The position numbers and the translations under genes are program-made. The notes under the pieces are model-generated. The model was not told the origin of the DNA. It saw only the letters and a list, made by a program, of their open reading frames with translations, and searched no databases. Below, piece after piece: positions 45,999-55,560 of a stretch of 64,000 nucleotides of DNA. This DNA comes from Bacteroidia bacterium (lineage in GTDB: Bacteria; Bacteroidota; Bacteroidia; Chitinophagales; JAUHXS01). Location of the stretch: the NCBI GenBank assembly GCA_030426955.1, contig JAUHXS010000004.1, positions 1-64,000 of the forward strand, in the 5' to 3' direction. Numbering within the stretch: position 1 is the first letter of the stretch; every line of letters starts with the position of its first letter.

Positions 45999-47015
45999 AT
46001 GAACAGTAAACTCATCACATTAAATGATTTCATTCTTAACAGGCAAAAAGATTTTCCCTACGCCTCAGGTGAGCTATCAAGCTTATTAAGTGACATTAGC
46101 CTTGCGGCAAAGATTGTTAATCGTGAAGTCAACAAAGCTGGACTGGTAGATATACTCGGCGCAACAGGCAATAGTAATGTTCAAAACGAAGAAGTTCAAA
46201 AGCTAGACATATATGCTAATAATGAATTTATTTCTGCATTATCAGTAAGCGGACTTTGTTGTGGCATTGCCTCCGAAGAAAATGATGAATTTATATCTAT
46301 CAACAAACCTGGAGCAACGTACATTGTAACTATGGATCCACTTGATGGGTCTTCCAATATTGACGTAAATGTCTCTATCGGAACAATTTTCTCTATTTAT
46401 AGAAAGGTTTCTATTGGCGACTCGTGCACCATGGAAGATTTTTTACAAAAGGGAACAGAGCAAGTGGCTGCAGGTTATGTACTTTATGGATCTTCCACAA
46501 TGATGGTTTATTCTACAGGTAATGGCGTAAATGGCTTCACGCTTGACCCTTCTATTGGTACTTTCTGTTTATCTCATCCTGATATTAAAATACCGAAAGA
46601 AAGTAAAACGTATTCTGTCAATCAGGGTAATTTCATCAAATTCCCCGAAGGAGTTAAACAATACATTAAATATTGCCAAGAAAATGATAAGCCAACTAAT
46701 CGTCCTTATGGACTCAGGTACATCGGCTCGATGGTTGCGGATCTTCACAGAAATTTATTAAAAGGTGGGCTTTTTATGTATCCGTCCACAGAAGCCGCCC
46801 CAAAAGGGAAACTAAGATTATTATATGAGTGTAACCCAATGGCTTACATAGTAGAACAGGCTGGCGGCAAAGCTACAGACGGTAATGGAAATAGAATTCT
46901 TGAATTACAACCAACCGAACTTCATCAAAGAACACCAGTTTTTCTTGGTGCTGATTTTATGGTCAAGGATGTAGAGTCTTTTATTAAAAAGTACAGCTCT
47001 GTAGAGGCCGTTTAG
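45999..47015 (+). CDS. fbp: Class I fructose-1,6-bisphosphatase
   Basis: 338 residues from the ATG at 45999 ([20 protein letters not shown]); a frame open to 45951 would overlap the -7 promoter box. It hydrolyses fructose 1,6-bisphosphate in gluconeogenesis. Signatures are [20 protein letters not shown], the metal-binding [40 protein letters not shown] with MYP, and the C-terminal [20 protein letters not shown]. An overlapping start two bases later links it to the hydrolase gene. Confidence 0.97.
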   Translation: MNSKLITLNDFILNRQKDFPYASGELSSLLSDISLAAKIVNREVNKAGLVDILGATGNSNVQNEEVQKLDIYANNEFISALSVSGLCCGIASEENDEFISINKPGATYIVTMDPLDGSSNIDVNVSIGTIFSIYRKVSIGDSCTMEDFLQKGTEQVAAGYVLYGSSTMMVYSTGNGVNGFTLDPSIGTFCLSHPDIKIPKESKTYSVNQGNFIKFPEGVKQYIKYCQENDKPTNRPYGLRYIGSMVADLHRNLLKGGLFMYPSTEAAPKGKLRLLYECNPMAYIVEQAGGKATDGNGNRILELQPTELHQRTPVFLGADFMVKDVESFIKKYSSVEAV

Positions 47016-47017
47016 GG

Positions 47018-47779
47018 ATGCAACTCAATTATAAAAAGTTTGGAGAGCGCGATCAATCGTTAATTATTCTCCATGGCTTATTTGGTTCTTTAGATAACTG
47101 GCAAACTTTAGCCAAGAAGTTTGGGGAACATTACTCCACTTATATTATAGATCAACGTAATCATGGAAAATCACCACACAATGATACATTTGATTATTCC
47201 TCAATGGCGGAAGATTTAAAGGAGTTTATTAAAGAGCATAATATTGAAAAACCTCACTTACTAGGTCACTCTATGGGAGGGAAAACAATCATGCAATTTG
47301 CAATGCAATATCCTGAGCTACTGAACAAGATGGTGGTAGTTGACATGGCTCCTAAACAATATAGCCCTCATCATAATGAAGTCATTGAAGCTTTACAATC
47401 ATTTGACGTTGAAAAAGTTGAAACGAGAAACGACGCGGAAGAAATGATGGCAAGAAAGATACCTGAATTTGGTGTTCGACAGTTTTTATTAAAAAATTTA
47501 GACAGAGTAGAAGATGGAAAGTATCGCTGGAAAATGAATTTGCCTGTCATTATCAATTCTTATGACAATATTCTTAAAGAGATAATTGGAGGTTCATTTC
47601 AGAGTCCGACATTATTCATCAGAGGAGGAAAATCTAAATATATTGGAGCTAATGATAATGAATTAATACATCAACTCTTTCCAAAGGCAGAAATCTTTAC
47701 CATTGAGAATGCGGGGCACTGGGTACATGCCGAAGCTCCGAAAGAGTTATACGATAAGGTCTTGGATTTTTTGAAATAA
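47018..47779 (+). CDS. Alpha/beta-fold hydrolase (YbfF/esterase type)
   Basis: 253 residues. The oxyanion loop IILHGLFGSLDNWQTLAKKF, the strand IDQRNHGKSPH, the nucleophile elbow LLGHSMGGKTIMQFAMQYPE with S85, a late Asp region, and the final His in IENAGHWVHAEAPKELYDKV give a complete catalytic triad. The layout resembles YbfF, a short-chain acyl-CoA or ester hydrolase; the substrate is unknown. It begins two bases after fbp and is probably co-transcribed with it. Confidence 0.9.
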   Translation: MQLNYKKFGERDQSLIILHGLFGSLDNWQTLAKKFGEHYSTYIIDQRNHGKSPHNDTFDYSSMAEDLKEFIKEHNIEKPHLLGHSMGGKTIMQFAMQYPELLNKMVVVDMAPKQYSPHHNEVIEALQSFDVEKVETRNDAEEMMARKIPEFGVRQFLLKNLDRVEDGKYRWKMNLPVIINSYDNILKEIIGGSFQSPTLFIRGGKSKYIGANDNELIHQLFPKAEIFTIENAGHWVHAEAPKELYDKVLDFLK

Positions 47780-47830
47780 TGATCCATTGGGGAAACATCA
47801 AAAAGAGACCCGAAAAACGATAAAAAATTG

Positions 47831-47838
47831 TATTTTTG
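47831..47838 (+). promoter_or_regulatory. -7 promoter element TATTTTTG for the E2 gene
   Basis: A match to TAnnTTTG 23 bases before the ATG at 47862. No good -33 box was found at the expected spacing. Confidence 0.45.
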
Positions 47839-47861
47839 ATAGGTTAAAATTATTGAATGCT

Positions 47862-49184
47862 ATGGCGGTTGAGTTAGTTATGCCCAAAATGGGCGAAAGT
47901 ATTATGGAAGCGACCATTTTGAAATGGTTAAAAAAAGAGGGGGATACAGTTGCTTTAGATGAGCCTATTTTGGAGATAGCAACTGATAAGGTAGATTCTG
48001 AGGTCCCATCTCCTGTTGAAGGAACCATCTCCAGTATTATGTTTCAAGAAGGAGATACGGTTGAAGTAGGCAAAGTCATTGCCATGATCGGAACAGACGG
48101 TGAAGCAGTTGTATCTCCATCACCTGCTGTTGAGGAGAAAGCTCCAGAGCCTAAAAGAGAAACAACCCCTGCTGCAGTAATGGAGGCAGCAGCAAGTGCT
48201 CCTGTTGCGGTAACTAATGCTACACCCGATACAACTTCTAATGGCAGCAAATCTAGATTCTATTCTCCACTGGTCATGAACATTGCGCGAAGTGAGAACA
48301 TTTCAATGAATGAACTAGAAGCTATACCAGGGTCGGGAAAAAATGAAAGAGTTACCAAAAAGGACATTATGGCTTATTTAAAAAATAGGCAAAATGGTAC
48401 TCATAGTATTCAACCTGCAACAACTACTCCGAAGTCAAGTCAAGCTACCGCTACTCCAACTGTTTCTACTTCAGGAAATGTGGAGATTGTAGAGATGGAC
48501 AGGATGCGTCAGTTGATTGCTGATCATATGGTCATGTCTAAGCAAACCTCTCCTCACGTTACTTCTTTTGTCGAAGCCGATGTTACCAACATGGTGCTAT
48601 GGAGAAACAAACACAAAGGTGAATTTCAAAAACGAGAAGGAGAAAAACTTACCTTTACGCCTCTTTTCGTTGAGCTGGTTGTCCAAGCAATTAAAGAATT
48701 CCCATTGGTAAACGCATCAGTCGATGGCAAAAACATGGTCATCAAAAAAGACATTAATATTGGTATGGCAACTGCTTTACCATCAGGGAATTTAATCGTG
48801 CCAGTTATCAAAAATGCAGATCAAAAAAACCTAATTGGACTGGCAAAAGAAGTGAATGGACTGGCAACCAGAGCTAGAGATAACAAGTTAAAGCCTGAAG
48901 AAATTGAAGGAGGAACTTTTACATTAACAAATGTCGGCACCTTTGGCAACCTGATGGGAACGCCTATCATCAACCAACCTCAAGTAGCTATTTTAGCAAC
49001 TGGTGCCATCAAGAAAAAGCCAGTTGTTATAGAGACCCCAGCTGGAGACTCTATTGCTATTAGGCATATGATGTATCTTTCTTTATCATACGATCATAGA
49101 ATCGTTGACGGTGCATTAGGAGGTAGCTTTTTGAGAAAGATCGCAGATAATTTTGAGGCGTTTGACATTAACAAAACTATATAA
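47862..49184 (+). CDS. 2-oxoacid dehydrogenase E2 (dihydrolipoyl acyltransferase)
   Basis: 440 residues from the ATG at 47862 (MAVELVMPKMGESIMEATIL); the in-frame upstream 25 residues overlap the promoter region and are not conserved. A single lipoyl domain (1-80) carries the lipoyl lysine K43 in EIATDKVDSEVPSP. An Ala/Pro-rich linker leads to the E1/E3-binding domain (SRFYSPLVMNIARSENISMN) and the catalytic domain with LTNVGTFGNLMGTPIINQPQ and the active SYDHRIVDGALGG. The branched-chain (BkdB-like) or 2-oxoglutarate enzymes share this layout, so the substrate is left open. No E1 or E3 gene is adjacent. Confidence 0.93.
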   Translation: MAVELVMPKMGESIMEATILKWLKKEGDTVALDEPILEIATDKVDSEVPSPVEGTISSIMFQEGDTVEVGKVIAMIGTDGEAVVSPSPAVEEKAPEPKRETTPAAVMEAAASAPVAVTNATPDTTSNGSKSRFYSPLVMNIARSENISMNELEAIPGSGKNERVTKKDIMAYLKNRQNGTHSIQPATTTPKSSQATATPTVSTSGNVEIVEMDRMRQLIADHMVMSKQTSPHVTSFVEADVTNMVLWRNKHKGEFQKREGEKLTFTPLFVELVVQAIKEFPLVNASVDGKNMVIKKDINIGMATALPSGNLIVPVIKNADQKNLIGLAKEVNGLATRARDNKLKPEEIEGGTFTLTNVGTFGNLMGTPIINQPQVAILATGAIKKKPVVIETPAGDSIAIRHMMYLSLSYDHRIVDGALGGSFLRKIADNFEAFDINKTI

Positions 49185-49193
49185 CACCTGATT

Positions 49194-50885
49194 TTGAGAC
49201 TTATTTATTTTCTTATAACGCTACTAACTCTGTCAAGCTTACCAAGCATTAAAAGCTATGCACAGTCTCATAATAGCATTACTCTTGAAGCTAGAGAAAA
49301 AGCATTTAGAAAGAAGATTAAGGACGAAAATCTTAATGCAAAGCAACTTATCAATCGTGCCGAAGAGTTATTAATTTATGCCAATTACAGACATGCATTA
49401 GTTTATCTTGAACTTTATCAAGAGAAAGAACCTACCGATGAGTATGCCAATTATTTAATGGGGCAATGCTATTTGAGTTTAGGAGATGCTAGAGAGAAAG
49501 AAGCTTATAAAAAGTTCAGCAGGTATGTTGCCAATTCAAAAAAGATTAATCACGATGCTTATTATTATTTAGGAAAATCTTTTCAATTAGTCGAGCAATT
49601 TGATGATGCTATTGAAGCTTATAAAAGATATATTAGCTTATCACACAAATCAGATCTAAATTACAATCCGGCCATTCGAGGCATAGAAACCTCTGAAAAT
49701 GCAAAAGAAATAGTAAAAAATCCCGTTGATGTAAAAATCAATAATATTGGTTCTACCATCAATACCATTTACCCTGAGTATGTCCCAGTCATTTCTACTG
49801 ACGAATCCATACTTATTTTCACTTCAAGGAGAGCTGGAAGTACGGGTGGCTTGATGGACTTAAGAGGAAATAAGGATGAATTAACTGGAGATTATTATGA
49901 AGATATTTATTATTCAATAAAGCAAGATGGGGAATGGACTACCCCGAAAAATATCGGGAATAATATTAATACAGAAGCTCATGATGCCAATATTGGGCTT
50001 TCACCAGATGGGCAAGAGTTATTGATTTACAAGAGTGACGGCTTTCAATTCGGTAATATTTATAGCTGTAAGCTAAATGGAACAGAATGGTCTAGTCCAG
50101 AAAAGCTACCCTATCCAATCAATACAAAATATTGGGAAGGCAGTGCTAGTATTACACCTTCTATCAATGGTGACATGATATTTTTTGCCAGTAATCGTCC
50201 TGATGGTTATGGCGGTAAAGATATTTATCTGATAAGAAAGTTACCAGATGGGAAATGGGCAGAACCAATGAACCTCGGTCCAACCATAAATACTCGATAT
50301 GATGAAGATGCACCATTTATTCATCCTGATGGAAAAACACTTTACTTTAGTTCACAAGGGCATAAAAGTATGGGTGGGTTTGATATTTTTTCAAGTATAT
50401 GTACAGATCTTACCAGATATAACGAATGGACAACTCCGGAAAACATAGGCTACCCTATTAATACATCTGATCATGACCTATACTTTGTTTTATCGGCAAG
50501 CGGTGAAAGAGGATACTATGCCTCCAAGAAACTAGATGGATATGGAGATGAAGATATATACGTTATAGAAATGCCTGAAAGTAGCTATGCCGCTCCAAAA
50601 CCTTTAACTTTGGTTAAGGGAAAAGTCAGTACAGACCAAGACAGCTTAGCTTTTCCTGAAGATTTCATCATGACGGTTAGAGATAACGACTCTAAAGAAA
50701 TAATCGGAATTTTTAAACCGAGCAAACTAACTGGCAAATACATCATCATTGTTCCCGTAGGAGCGAACTATTCTATTACGGGTGAAGCAAAGGGCTATGA
50801 AAAATTTAATCATAATATTAACTTTAAAGATCAAGATAAGTATATAGAAATCAACAAGGATATCAGGCTGATTTCATCAAAGTAA
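49194..50885 (+). CDS. PorE-like TPR and PD40 beta-propeller protein without OmpA domain
   Basis: 563 residues from a TTG start; no ATG fits before the signal peptide (LIYFLITLLTLSSLPSIKSY). An N-terminal tetratricopeptide region (about 35-150: ALVYLELYQEKEPTDEYANY, then KKINHDAYYYLGKSFQLVEQ) precedes a PD40-type beta-propeller (about 180-470) with repeats such as DANIGLSPDGQELLIYKSDG and DAPFIHPDGKTLYFSSQGHK. A carboxypeptidase-regulatory-like domain closes the protein. T9SS PorE has this order plus a peptidoglycan-binding OmpA domain, missing here. It is a tandem paralog of the next gene, 5 bases apart. Confidence 0.88.
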   Translation: MRLIYFLITLLTLSSLPSIKSYAQSHNSITLEAREKAFRKKIKDENLNAKQLINRAEELLIYANYRHALVYLELYQEKEPTDEYANYLMGQCYLSLGDAREKEAYKKFSRYVANSKKINHDAYYYLGKSFQLVEQFDDAIEAYKRYISLSHKSDLNYNPAIRGIETSENAKEIVKNPVDVKINNIGSTINTIYPEYVPVISTDESILIFTSRRAGSTGGLMDLRGNKDELTGDYYEDIYYSIKQDGEWTTPKNIGNNINTEAHDANIGLSPDGQELLIYKSDGFQFGNIYSCKLNGTEWSSPEKLPYPINTKYWEGSASITPSINGDMIFFASNRPDGYGGKDIYLIRKLPDGKWAEPMNLGPTINTRYDEDAPFIHPDGKTLYFSSQGHKSMGGFDIFSSICTDLTRYNEWTTPENIGYPINTSDHDLYFVLSASGERGYYASKKLDGYGDEDIYVIEMPESSYAAPKPLTLVKGKVSTDQDSLAFPEDFIMTVRDNDSKEIIGIFKPSKLTGKYIIIVPVGANYSITGEAKGYEKFNHNINFKDQDKYIEINKDIRLISSK

Positions 50886-50890
50886 ATAGT

Positions 50891-53215
50891 ATGCAAAAAA
50901 ATCTATTCTTCTTATTTATCACTCTTGCTTTATTCATTAGTAATAGTAACGCAAAAGATGCTGCTTATATTGAACAATTGCAAGATCAAGTTGATGAGTA
51001 CATTTATGACCAAAACTATGAAAAAGCTATCCCCTTATTGTTAGAGCTCGATAGCATTGATAACAATAATTTAGATAATAAGTTTTTGTTGATTCAGTCA
51101 TTTTACAATTCAAATCTAAGAAGAAAAGAAGGAATTCCTTACGCCAAAGAGTATATCAGCTTAAGTCAAGACGTTGATCCTGACGTATATTTCTACCTTG
51201 GACAAATGTATCATTTAAACTATGAGTTTGAGGCTGCTAAAAATGCTTACAATAAATTTCTAGAATCATCAAAGAAAAACCATAGATGGAGAGCTGAAAC
51301 AAGAAGAGAAATAGAAGCTTTAGACGAAGCCAAAAAGAAAACAGAAAATCCTGAAAAATTTGTCATACGTGATATAGGCTCGGGTATTAACCATAAAAGA
51401 GATCCTGACTACGTGCCAGTCATTTCAGCAGATGAGTCTGTGCTTATTTTCACATCAAGAAGACCTGGAAGTACTGGTGGGCTACAAAACAACCGAGGAG
51501 AGCCAGATAGCATCAATGGCGAGTACTTTGAGGATATCTACATTTCTCAAAAAATAAACGATACGGCATGGTCGGAACCTGTAAGTATTGGTCCTAACAT
51601 TAACACAAACGGTCATGATGCTAGTATTGGCTTATCTCCTGATGGACAAAAGCTTTTCTTATACAGAAGTGATGGTATCAAGTACGGTAACATCTATACT
51701 TCCGACTTAAAAGGAGATGAGTGGCAAGTACCAGAGCCACTTCCCTACCCAATCAACACTAGATATTGGGAAGGTAGTGCTAGTATTACGCCAGATGGCA
51801 GAACAATTTACTTTGCTAGTAATAGACCAGGTGGATATGGTGGTAAAGATCTTTATATGATTAAGAAACTGCCTGATGATACATGGGCTCAACCTAAAAA
51901 TCTAGGTCCAGAGGTAAATACGTCTACTGACGAGGATGCCCCTTTCATTCACCCAGACGGAACAACACTTTACTTTAGTTCTAAAGGTCATAAAAGTATT
52001 GGAGGACATGATATTTTTGTAACTCAATCAACAGGTCGCTATGAATGGTCGGAGCCGAAAAACATGGGCTATCCAGTCAATACTACCGCTAATGATATTT
52101 ATTTTGTTTTATCGGCAAGTGGTGAAAGAGGGTACTATTCTTCTGTTAATGATGAAGGGATACAATCAGAAGATATCAAGGTTGTTGAAATGCCAAGAGA
52201 CGAATTTTACGCGCCCCAACCATTAACTGTATTAAAAGGCTTTATCTTACCACAAGATTCTTCTGGAGAAACTCCTCCTAGTCTAAAAATAGAGGTTTAC
52301 GATAATGAAACAGGCGATAAGGTTGGGGACTTTCAGCCTAATGAGCTTACAGGTAGATATATACTAATTCTCCCAAGAGGAAAAGACTACAATATTGCTG
52401 TAGAGGCTGATGGGTATTTATTTCACTCAGAAAACGTGAATGTGCCAGAAGCACAGGCTGATTTTGTGGAAATCAATAAGAACATCTACTTACAAGAAAT
52501 CAAAAAAGGAAGTAAAATCGTCTTAAACAATATTTTCTTTGATTTTAACGAAGCGACTTTACGTGATGCCTCACTTATAGAACTTGAAAGGGTAATCAAG
52601 ATCATGAAAGATGACCCTAAACTTGTTATGGAGTTTTTAGGTCATACCGATGCAATGGGTGACTTTAATTATAACACATCTTTGTCTCAGGAAAGAGCCG
52701 ATGTTGCCGTAGAATATTTAGTAAGTCAGGGGATTTCCAAAGATCGCCTTTTAGCAATTGGGTATGGAGAAACAAGACCTGTACAACTTAACGCTTTTTT
52801 AAATGGAAGAGATAATAGTGCTGGACGACAACTCAATAGACGCACAGAGCTGGAAATAATTGGTGTGGATGGAGAGAATGCTCAAGAGATTGGAATATCA
52901 AGACCCAAACTAGTGGACGGAACAGTAGCACAACCTATTAACAGTATGGTGAAAGATTCTTCAAAGACCTATCACTCTGTCTATATCGGTACTACCAACA
53001 TAGACGCTGAAATTCCTAGTGAGTTTTTTGCAGGAATGGAGAATGTATTAGCTGATACAATAGAGGGCAACAAGCTAGAGTATTACACAGGTTGGTTTGA
53101 GAAAGCTGAGCAAGCAACTGTATATCAAAAAGAGTTGATCTCTCGTGGTATTGAAAACACTAGAATAGTTGCATTTCAAGGAAAGGAAAGGGTTGCTGTT
53201 ACAAATGAACAATAA
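50891..53215 (+). CDS. PorE-like OmpA-family protein with TPR, beta-propeller and a C-terminal extension
   Basis: 774 residues with a signal peptide (NLFFLFITLALFISNSNA). TPR repeats (about 20-145), a PD40 propeller (about 160-450: DASIGLSPDGQKLFLYRSDG, DAPFIHPDGTTLYFSSKGHK), a carboxypeptidase-regulatory-like domain (FILPQDSSGETPPSLKIEVY), then an OmpA peptidoglycan-binding domain (NNIFFDFNEATLRDASLIEL, MEFLGHTDAMGDFNYN, RLLAIGYGETRPV). The order matches PorE, which ties the T9SS outer-membrane complex to peptidoglycan. The last 80 residues (HSVYIGTTNIDAEIPSEFFA, KLEYYTGWFEKAEQATVYQK) resemble a SPOR-like domain and are unusual. It follows its paralog by 5 bases. Confidence 0.9.
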   Translation: MQKNLFFLFITLALFISNSNAKDAAYIEQLQDQVDEYIYDQNYEKAIPLLLELDSIDNNNLDNKFLLIQSFYNSNLRRKEGIPYAKEYISLSQDVDPDVYFYLGQMYHLNYEFEAAKNAYNKFLESSKKNHRWRAETRREIEALDEAKKKTENPEKFVIRDIGSGINHKRDPDYVPVISADESVLIFTSRRPGSTGGLQNNRGEPDSINGEYFEDIYISQKINDTAWSEPVSIGPNINTNGHDASIGLSPDGQKLFLYRSDGIKYGNIYTSDLKGDEWQVPEPLPYPINTRYWEGSASITPDGRTIYFASNRPGGYGGKDLYMIKKLPDDTWAQPKNLGPEVNTSTDEDAPFIHPDGTTLYFSSKGHKSIGGHDIFVTQSTGRYEWSEPKNMGYPVNTTANDIYFVLSASGERGYYSSVNDEGIQSEDIKVVEMPRDEFYAPQPLTVLKGFILPQDSSGETPPSLKIEVYDNETGDKVGDFQPNELTGRYILILPRGKDYNIAVEADGYLFHSENVNVPEAQADFVEINKNIYLQEIKKGSKIVLNNIFFDFNEATLRDASLIELERVIKIMKDDPKLVMEFLGHTDAMGDFNYNTSLSQERADVAVEYLVSQGISKDRLLAIGYGETRPVQLNAFLNGRDNSAGRQLNRRTELEIIGVDGENAQEIGISRPKLVDGTVAQPINSMVKDSSKTYHSVYIGTTNIDAEIPSEFFAGMENVLADTIEGNKLEYYTGWFEKAEQATVYQKELISRGIENTRIVAFQGKERVAVTNEQ

Positions 53216-53401
53216 TATATTTTATAATATTTGACTTAAGGTGATTTCAAGCTCAGGCAACTAAATTAAGACTAGCCCCAACTTAATATGCTATTAACGT
53301 GAAAGCTTCTTTGATTACATTGGGCTTTACACGAAGTTAAAATGCTAATAAAGTGTAACAAAAACCTCTAAAAAGCGTTAAATTAGTAGATTCAAGTCAA
53401 A

Positions 53402-53635
53402 ATGGACATCCAAGCTACCAAAATAGAACTCACTCAACTTTTATTGAGAACAAATGATATTTCTCTTCTTAAGAAAATCAAAACGTTACTGATCAAATCA
53501 AAAGGGGAAACAGATTGGTGGGATGAAATTAGCATAACCGAAAAGGTAGAAATCGAGGAAGGTATTGCACAAGCAGATTCAGGTCAGGTCATCTCTAATG
53601 AAGAGGTAATTAAGTCATATAAAAAATGGCTTTAA
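53402..53635 (+). CDS. Antitoxin of a RelE/ParE-type toxin-antitoxin pair
   Basis: 77 residues, acidic and probably helical: MDIQATKIELTQLLLRTNDI, then WWDEISITEKVEIEEGIAQA and a tail (VISNEEVIKSYKKWL). The WWDEIS..EKxxIxxGIxQAxxG pattern is common to small Bacteroidota antitoxins encoded before RelE/ParE toxins. It would neutralise the toxin by direct binding and may repress the operon. It overlaps the toxin gene by 10 bases. The 186 bases upstream hold no obvious promoter. Confidence 0.85.
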   Translation: MDIQATKIELTQLLLRTNDISLLKKIKTLLIKSKGETDWWDEISITEKVEIEEGIAQADSGQVISNEEVIKSYKKWL

Positions 53636-53925
53636 AAGTTTATTGGACACCTAGAGCTAAAAAAGGTTATGATAAGATTATAGAATATCTGTCGAAAAGA
53701 TGGACAGAACGGGAAGTAACCAATTTTGTCCAAGAAACATTCAATTTTCTAGAACAACTTTCAATCTATCCAGAGTTACTAGTAAAATCCAGTAAAAAGA
53801 ATATTTACCGAGGTCCTATTAACAAATATACTATCATAACATATCGCCTCAAGCCTCAAAGCGGTGAAATACAAATATTGAATATTAGAGGCAGTAGGCA
53901 GAAACCTTCAGGCACGTTAACTTAA
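53626..53925 (+). CDS. RelE/ParE family toxin
   Basis: 99 residues. The fold is shown by VYWTPRAKKGYDKIIEYLSK, VQETFNFLEQLSIYPELLVK, NIYRGPINKYTIITYRL and IQILNIRGSRQKPSGT, the arrangement of ParE/RelE toxins. RelE members cut mRNA on the ribosome and ParE members poison gyrase; which applies cannot be read here. The start lies inside the antitoxin gene, so translation is coupled. Confidence 0.9.
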   Translation: MALKVYWTPRAKKGYDKIIEYLSKRWTEREVTNFVQETFNFLEQLSIYPELLVKSSKKNIYRGPINKYTIITYRLKPQSGEIQILNIRGSRQKPSGTLT

Positions 53926-53940
53926 AAGTGCTATACCAAG

Positions 53941-55164
53941 TTATGCAGATTGTAGCCTCTTAGCCTGTTTTGTAGCTTTATTAGCAGGCAACCAAGAAGC
54001 CAATCCAGAAATTAAGACAACTGTGACAAATACAAGTAGAAAGTCTGCTAGCTTCATTTCTACTGGGAAATAATCTACTACAAAAAGCCCCTTCAATTCC
54101 AGAAGACCAAACTTCAATTGTAGGAAGCAAAGTGTAAACGCAATCAATGCACCCAAGACATATCCAGCGAGGGACATAAGCAAACCCTGAAAGAAAAAAA
54201 TTCTTCTTACAAAGTCATTATCCCCACCTACTACCTTTAGGATAGATATGTCCTTAGCTTTTTCTATAACCAACATAGACAAAGACCCAATCATATTAAA
54301 TGCCGCAATGATCAATATAAATGTCAAAATACAATATGCGGCAAACTTTTCTGTTTGCATTATTTTAAACAATAGTTGATTTTGCTCTAGTCTAGTTTTT
54401 ATTGTTAAGTCTTTTCCTAATAAATCTACGATCTCAGCTTTCACTTGGTCTGACACTGCACCCGCCATGAGCTTCACTTCAATGGCAGATACTTCATTAT
54501 GATATCCTAAAAGTTTTCTAAGAAAATGAATCGGCACTAAAACATATTTATCATCAAATTCTTTTTGAATACTAAATACAGCTGTTGGATAAATACTCCT
54601 TTTATTAAATGCGTTAGCAGGATTGATAATTGTTTTTGCTGTTCGCTTAGGCATATAAATATGCATAGGACGTAGTTCATCAAAAATATTTACAGAAAGT
54701 GCTAGCTCTACACCTGCACCGATGATAGCATAATCAATGCTATTTTCATTTAATCTATAAACACCCCTTTCTAGTTTTTGATCAACTTGAGTAATTTGAT
54801 GATATACGGTGTCCACTCCTTTTAGCTTAGCGATAAACTGTTTATCTCCATATTTGACTAACGCATTTTCCTCCAAAACAAAAGAAATGTTTTCAACATT
54901 CTCTAGTTTTTTTAATTTTTGAGCTTGCTCATCAGACAACTGAAACACCTTGCCTTCTTTCGGCAAAATTCGTAAATCAGGATTAAAAGAATCATACAGT
55001 GAAATGACAAGTGATTCAAAACCATTAAAAACACTTAACACGATAATAAGCGTTGCACTTCCCACAACCATAGCAGTTACCGCAATCCCAGAGATAATAT
55101 TGATGGCATTGGTATGCTTTTTAGATATTAGATATCTTATCGCAAACTTTAGTGCAAGCTTCAT
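53941..55164 (-). CDS. LolC/LolE-type ABC transporter permease (FtsX-like)
   Basis: 407 residues in the MacB/FtsX permease layout: one N-terminal helix (NAINIISGIAVTAMVVGSAT), a large periplasmic domain (about 60-270) and three C-terminal helices including FAAYCILTFILIIAAFNMIG and VFVTVVLISGLASWLPANKA. LAxRYLxSKKxxNAINIIS is the common Bacteroidota start. Members sort lipoproteins in proteobacteria; the role here is inferred. It overlaps rbfA by 4 bases, and no ATPase gene is adjacent. Confidence 0.88.
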   Translation of the reverse strand: MKLALKFAIRYLISKKHTNAINIISGIAVTAMVVGSATLIIVLSVFNGFESLVISLYDSFNPDLRILPKEGKVFQLSDEQAQKLKKLENVENISFVLEENALVKYGDKQFIAKLKGVDTVYHQITQVDQKLERGVYRLNENSIDYAIIGAGVELALSVNIFDELRPMHIYMPKRTAKTIINPANAFNKRSIYPTAVFSIQKEFDDKYVLVPIHFLRKLLGYHNEVSAIEVKLMAGAVSDQVKAEIVDLLGKDLTIKTRLEQNQLLFKIMQTEKFAAYCILTFILIIAAFNMIGSLSMLVIEKAKDISILKVVGGDNDFVRRIFFFQGLLMSLAGYVLGALIAFTLCFLQLKFGLLELKGLFVVDYFPVEMKLADFLLVFVTVVLISGLASWLPANKATKQAKRLQSA

Positions 55165-55538
55165 TGCTTCCCCTTTTTTCTTGCTTCTTCTTCTTTTTTG
55201 ATTTGATTGAAGATTTCTTCCATCTTATAAACCTCATCTAAGGTTTTGTCTAATGCAAAATGTAACTCAGGGATTTTTCGAACGTGCTTTTTGATTCTAT
55301 TACCCAATAATCCCCTTACTTGTCTACTCTTCTCGTTAATATCTTCAATTAACTCCTCAGAGCTTTCAGCTTTGTAAATACTCAAATATACCTTAGCATA
55401 GGATAAATCAGGACTGCTGCGCACTTCTGTAACAGTAACCAATGAATTACCAAAGAAAGCCAAACCTTCGCGTTGAAAAACATCACTCAAACTTTGTTGA
55501 ATGATCTTATTAACTTGTTGCTGTCGTTTAGTTGGCAT
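55161..55538 (-). CDS. rbfA: 30S ribosome-binding factor RbfA
   Basis: 125 residues, KH-fold protein assisting 16S rRNA 5' end maturation and cold adaptation. MPTKRQQQVNKIIQQSLSDV opens the domain, VTVTEVRSSPDLSYAKVYLS and VRGLLGNRIKKHVRKIPELH are family signatures, and FALDKTLDEVYKMEEIFNQI ends it. The permease gene starts inside its last codon (ATGA-type overlap). Confidence 0.95.
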   Translation of the reverse strand: MPTKRQQQVNKIIQQSLSDVFQREGLAFFGNSLVTVTEVRSSPDLSYAKVYLSIYKAESSEELIEDINEKSRQVRGLLGNRIKKHVRKIPELHFALDKTLDEVYKMEEIFNQIKKEEEARKKGKQ

Positions 55539-55560
55539 AGTAGTGTAGTCTTTTATCTAT

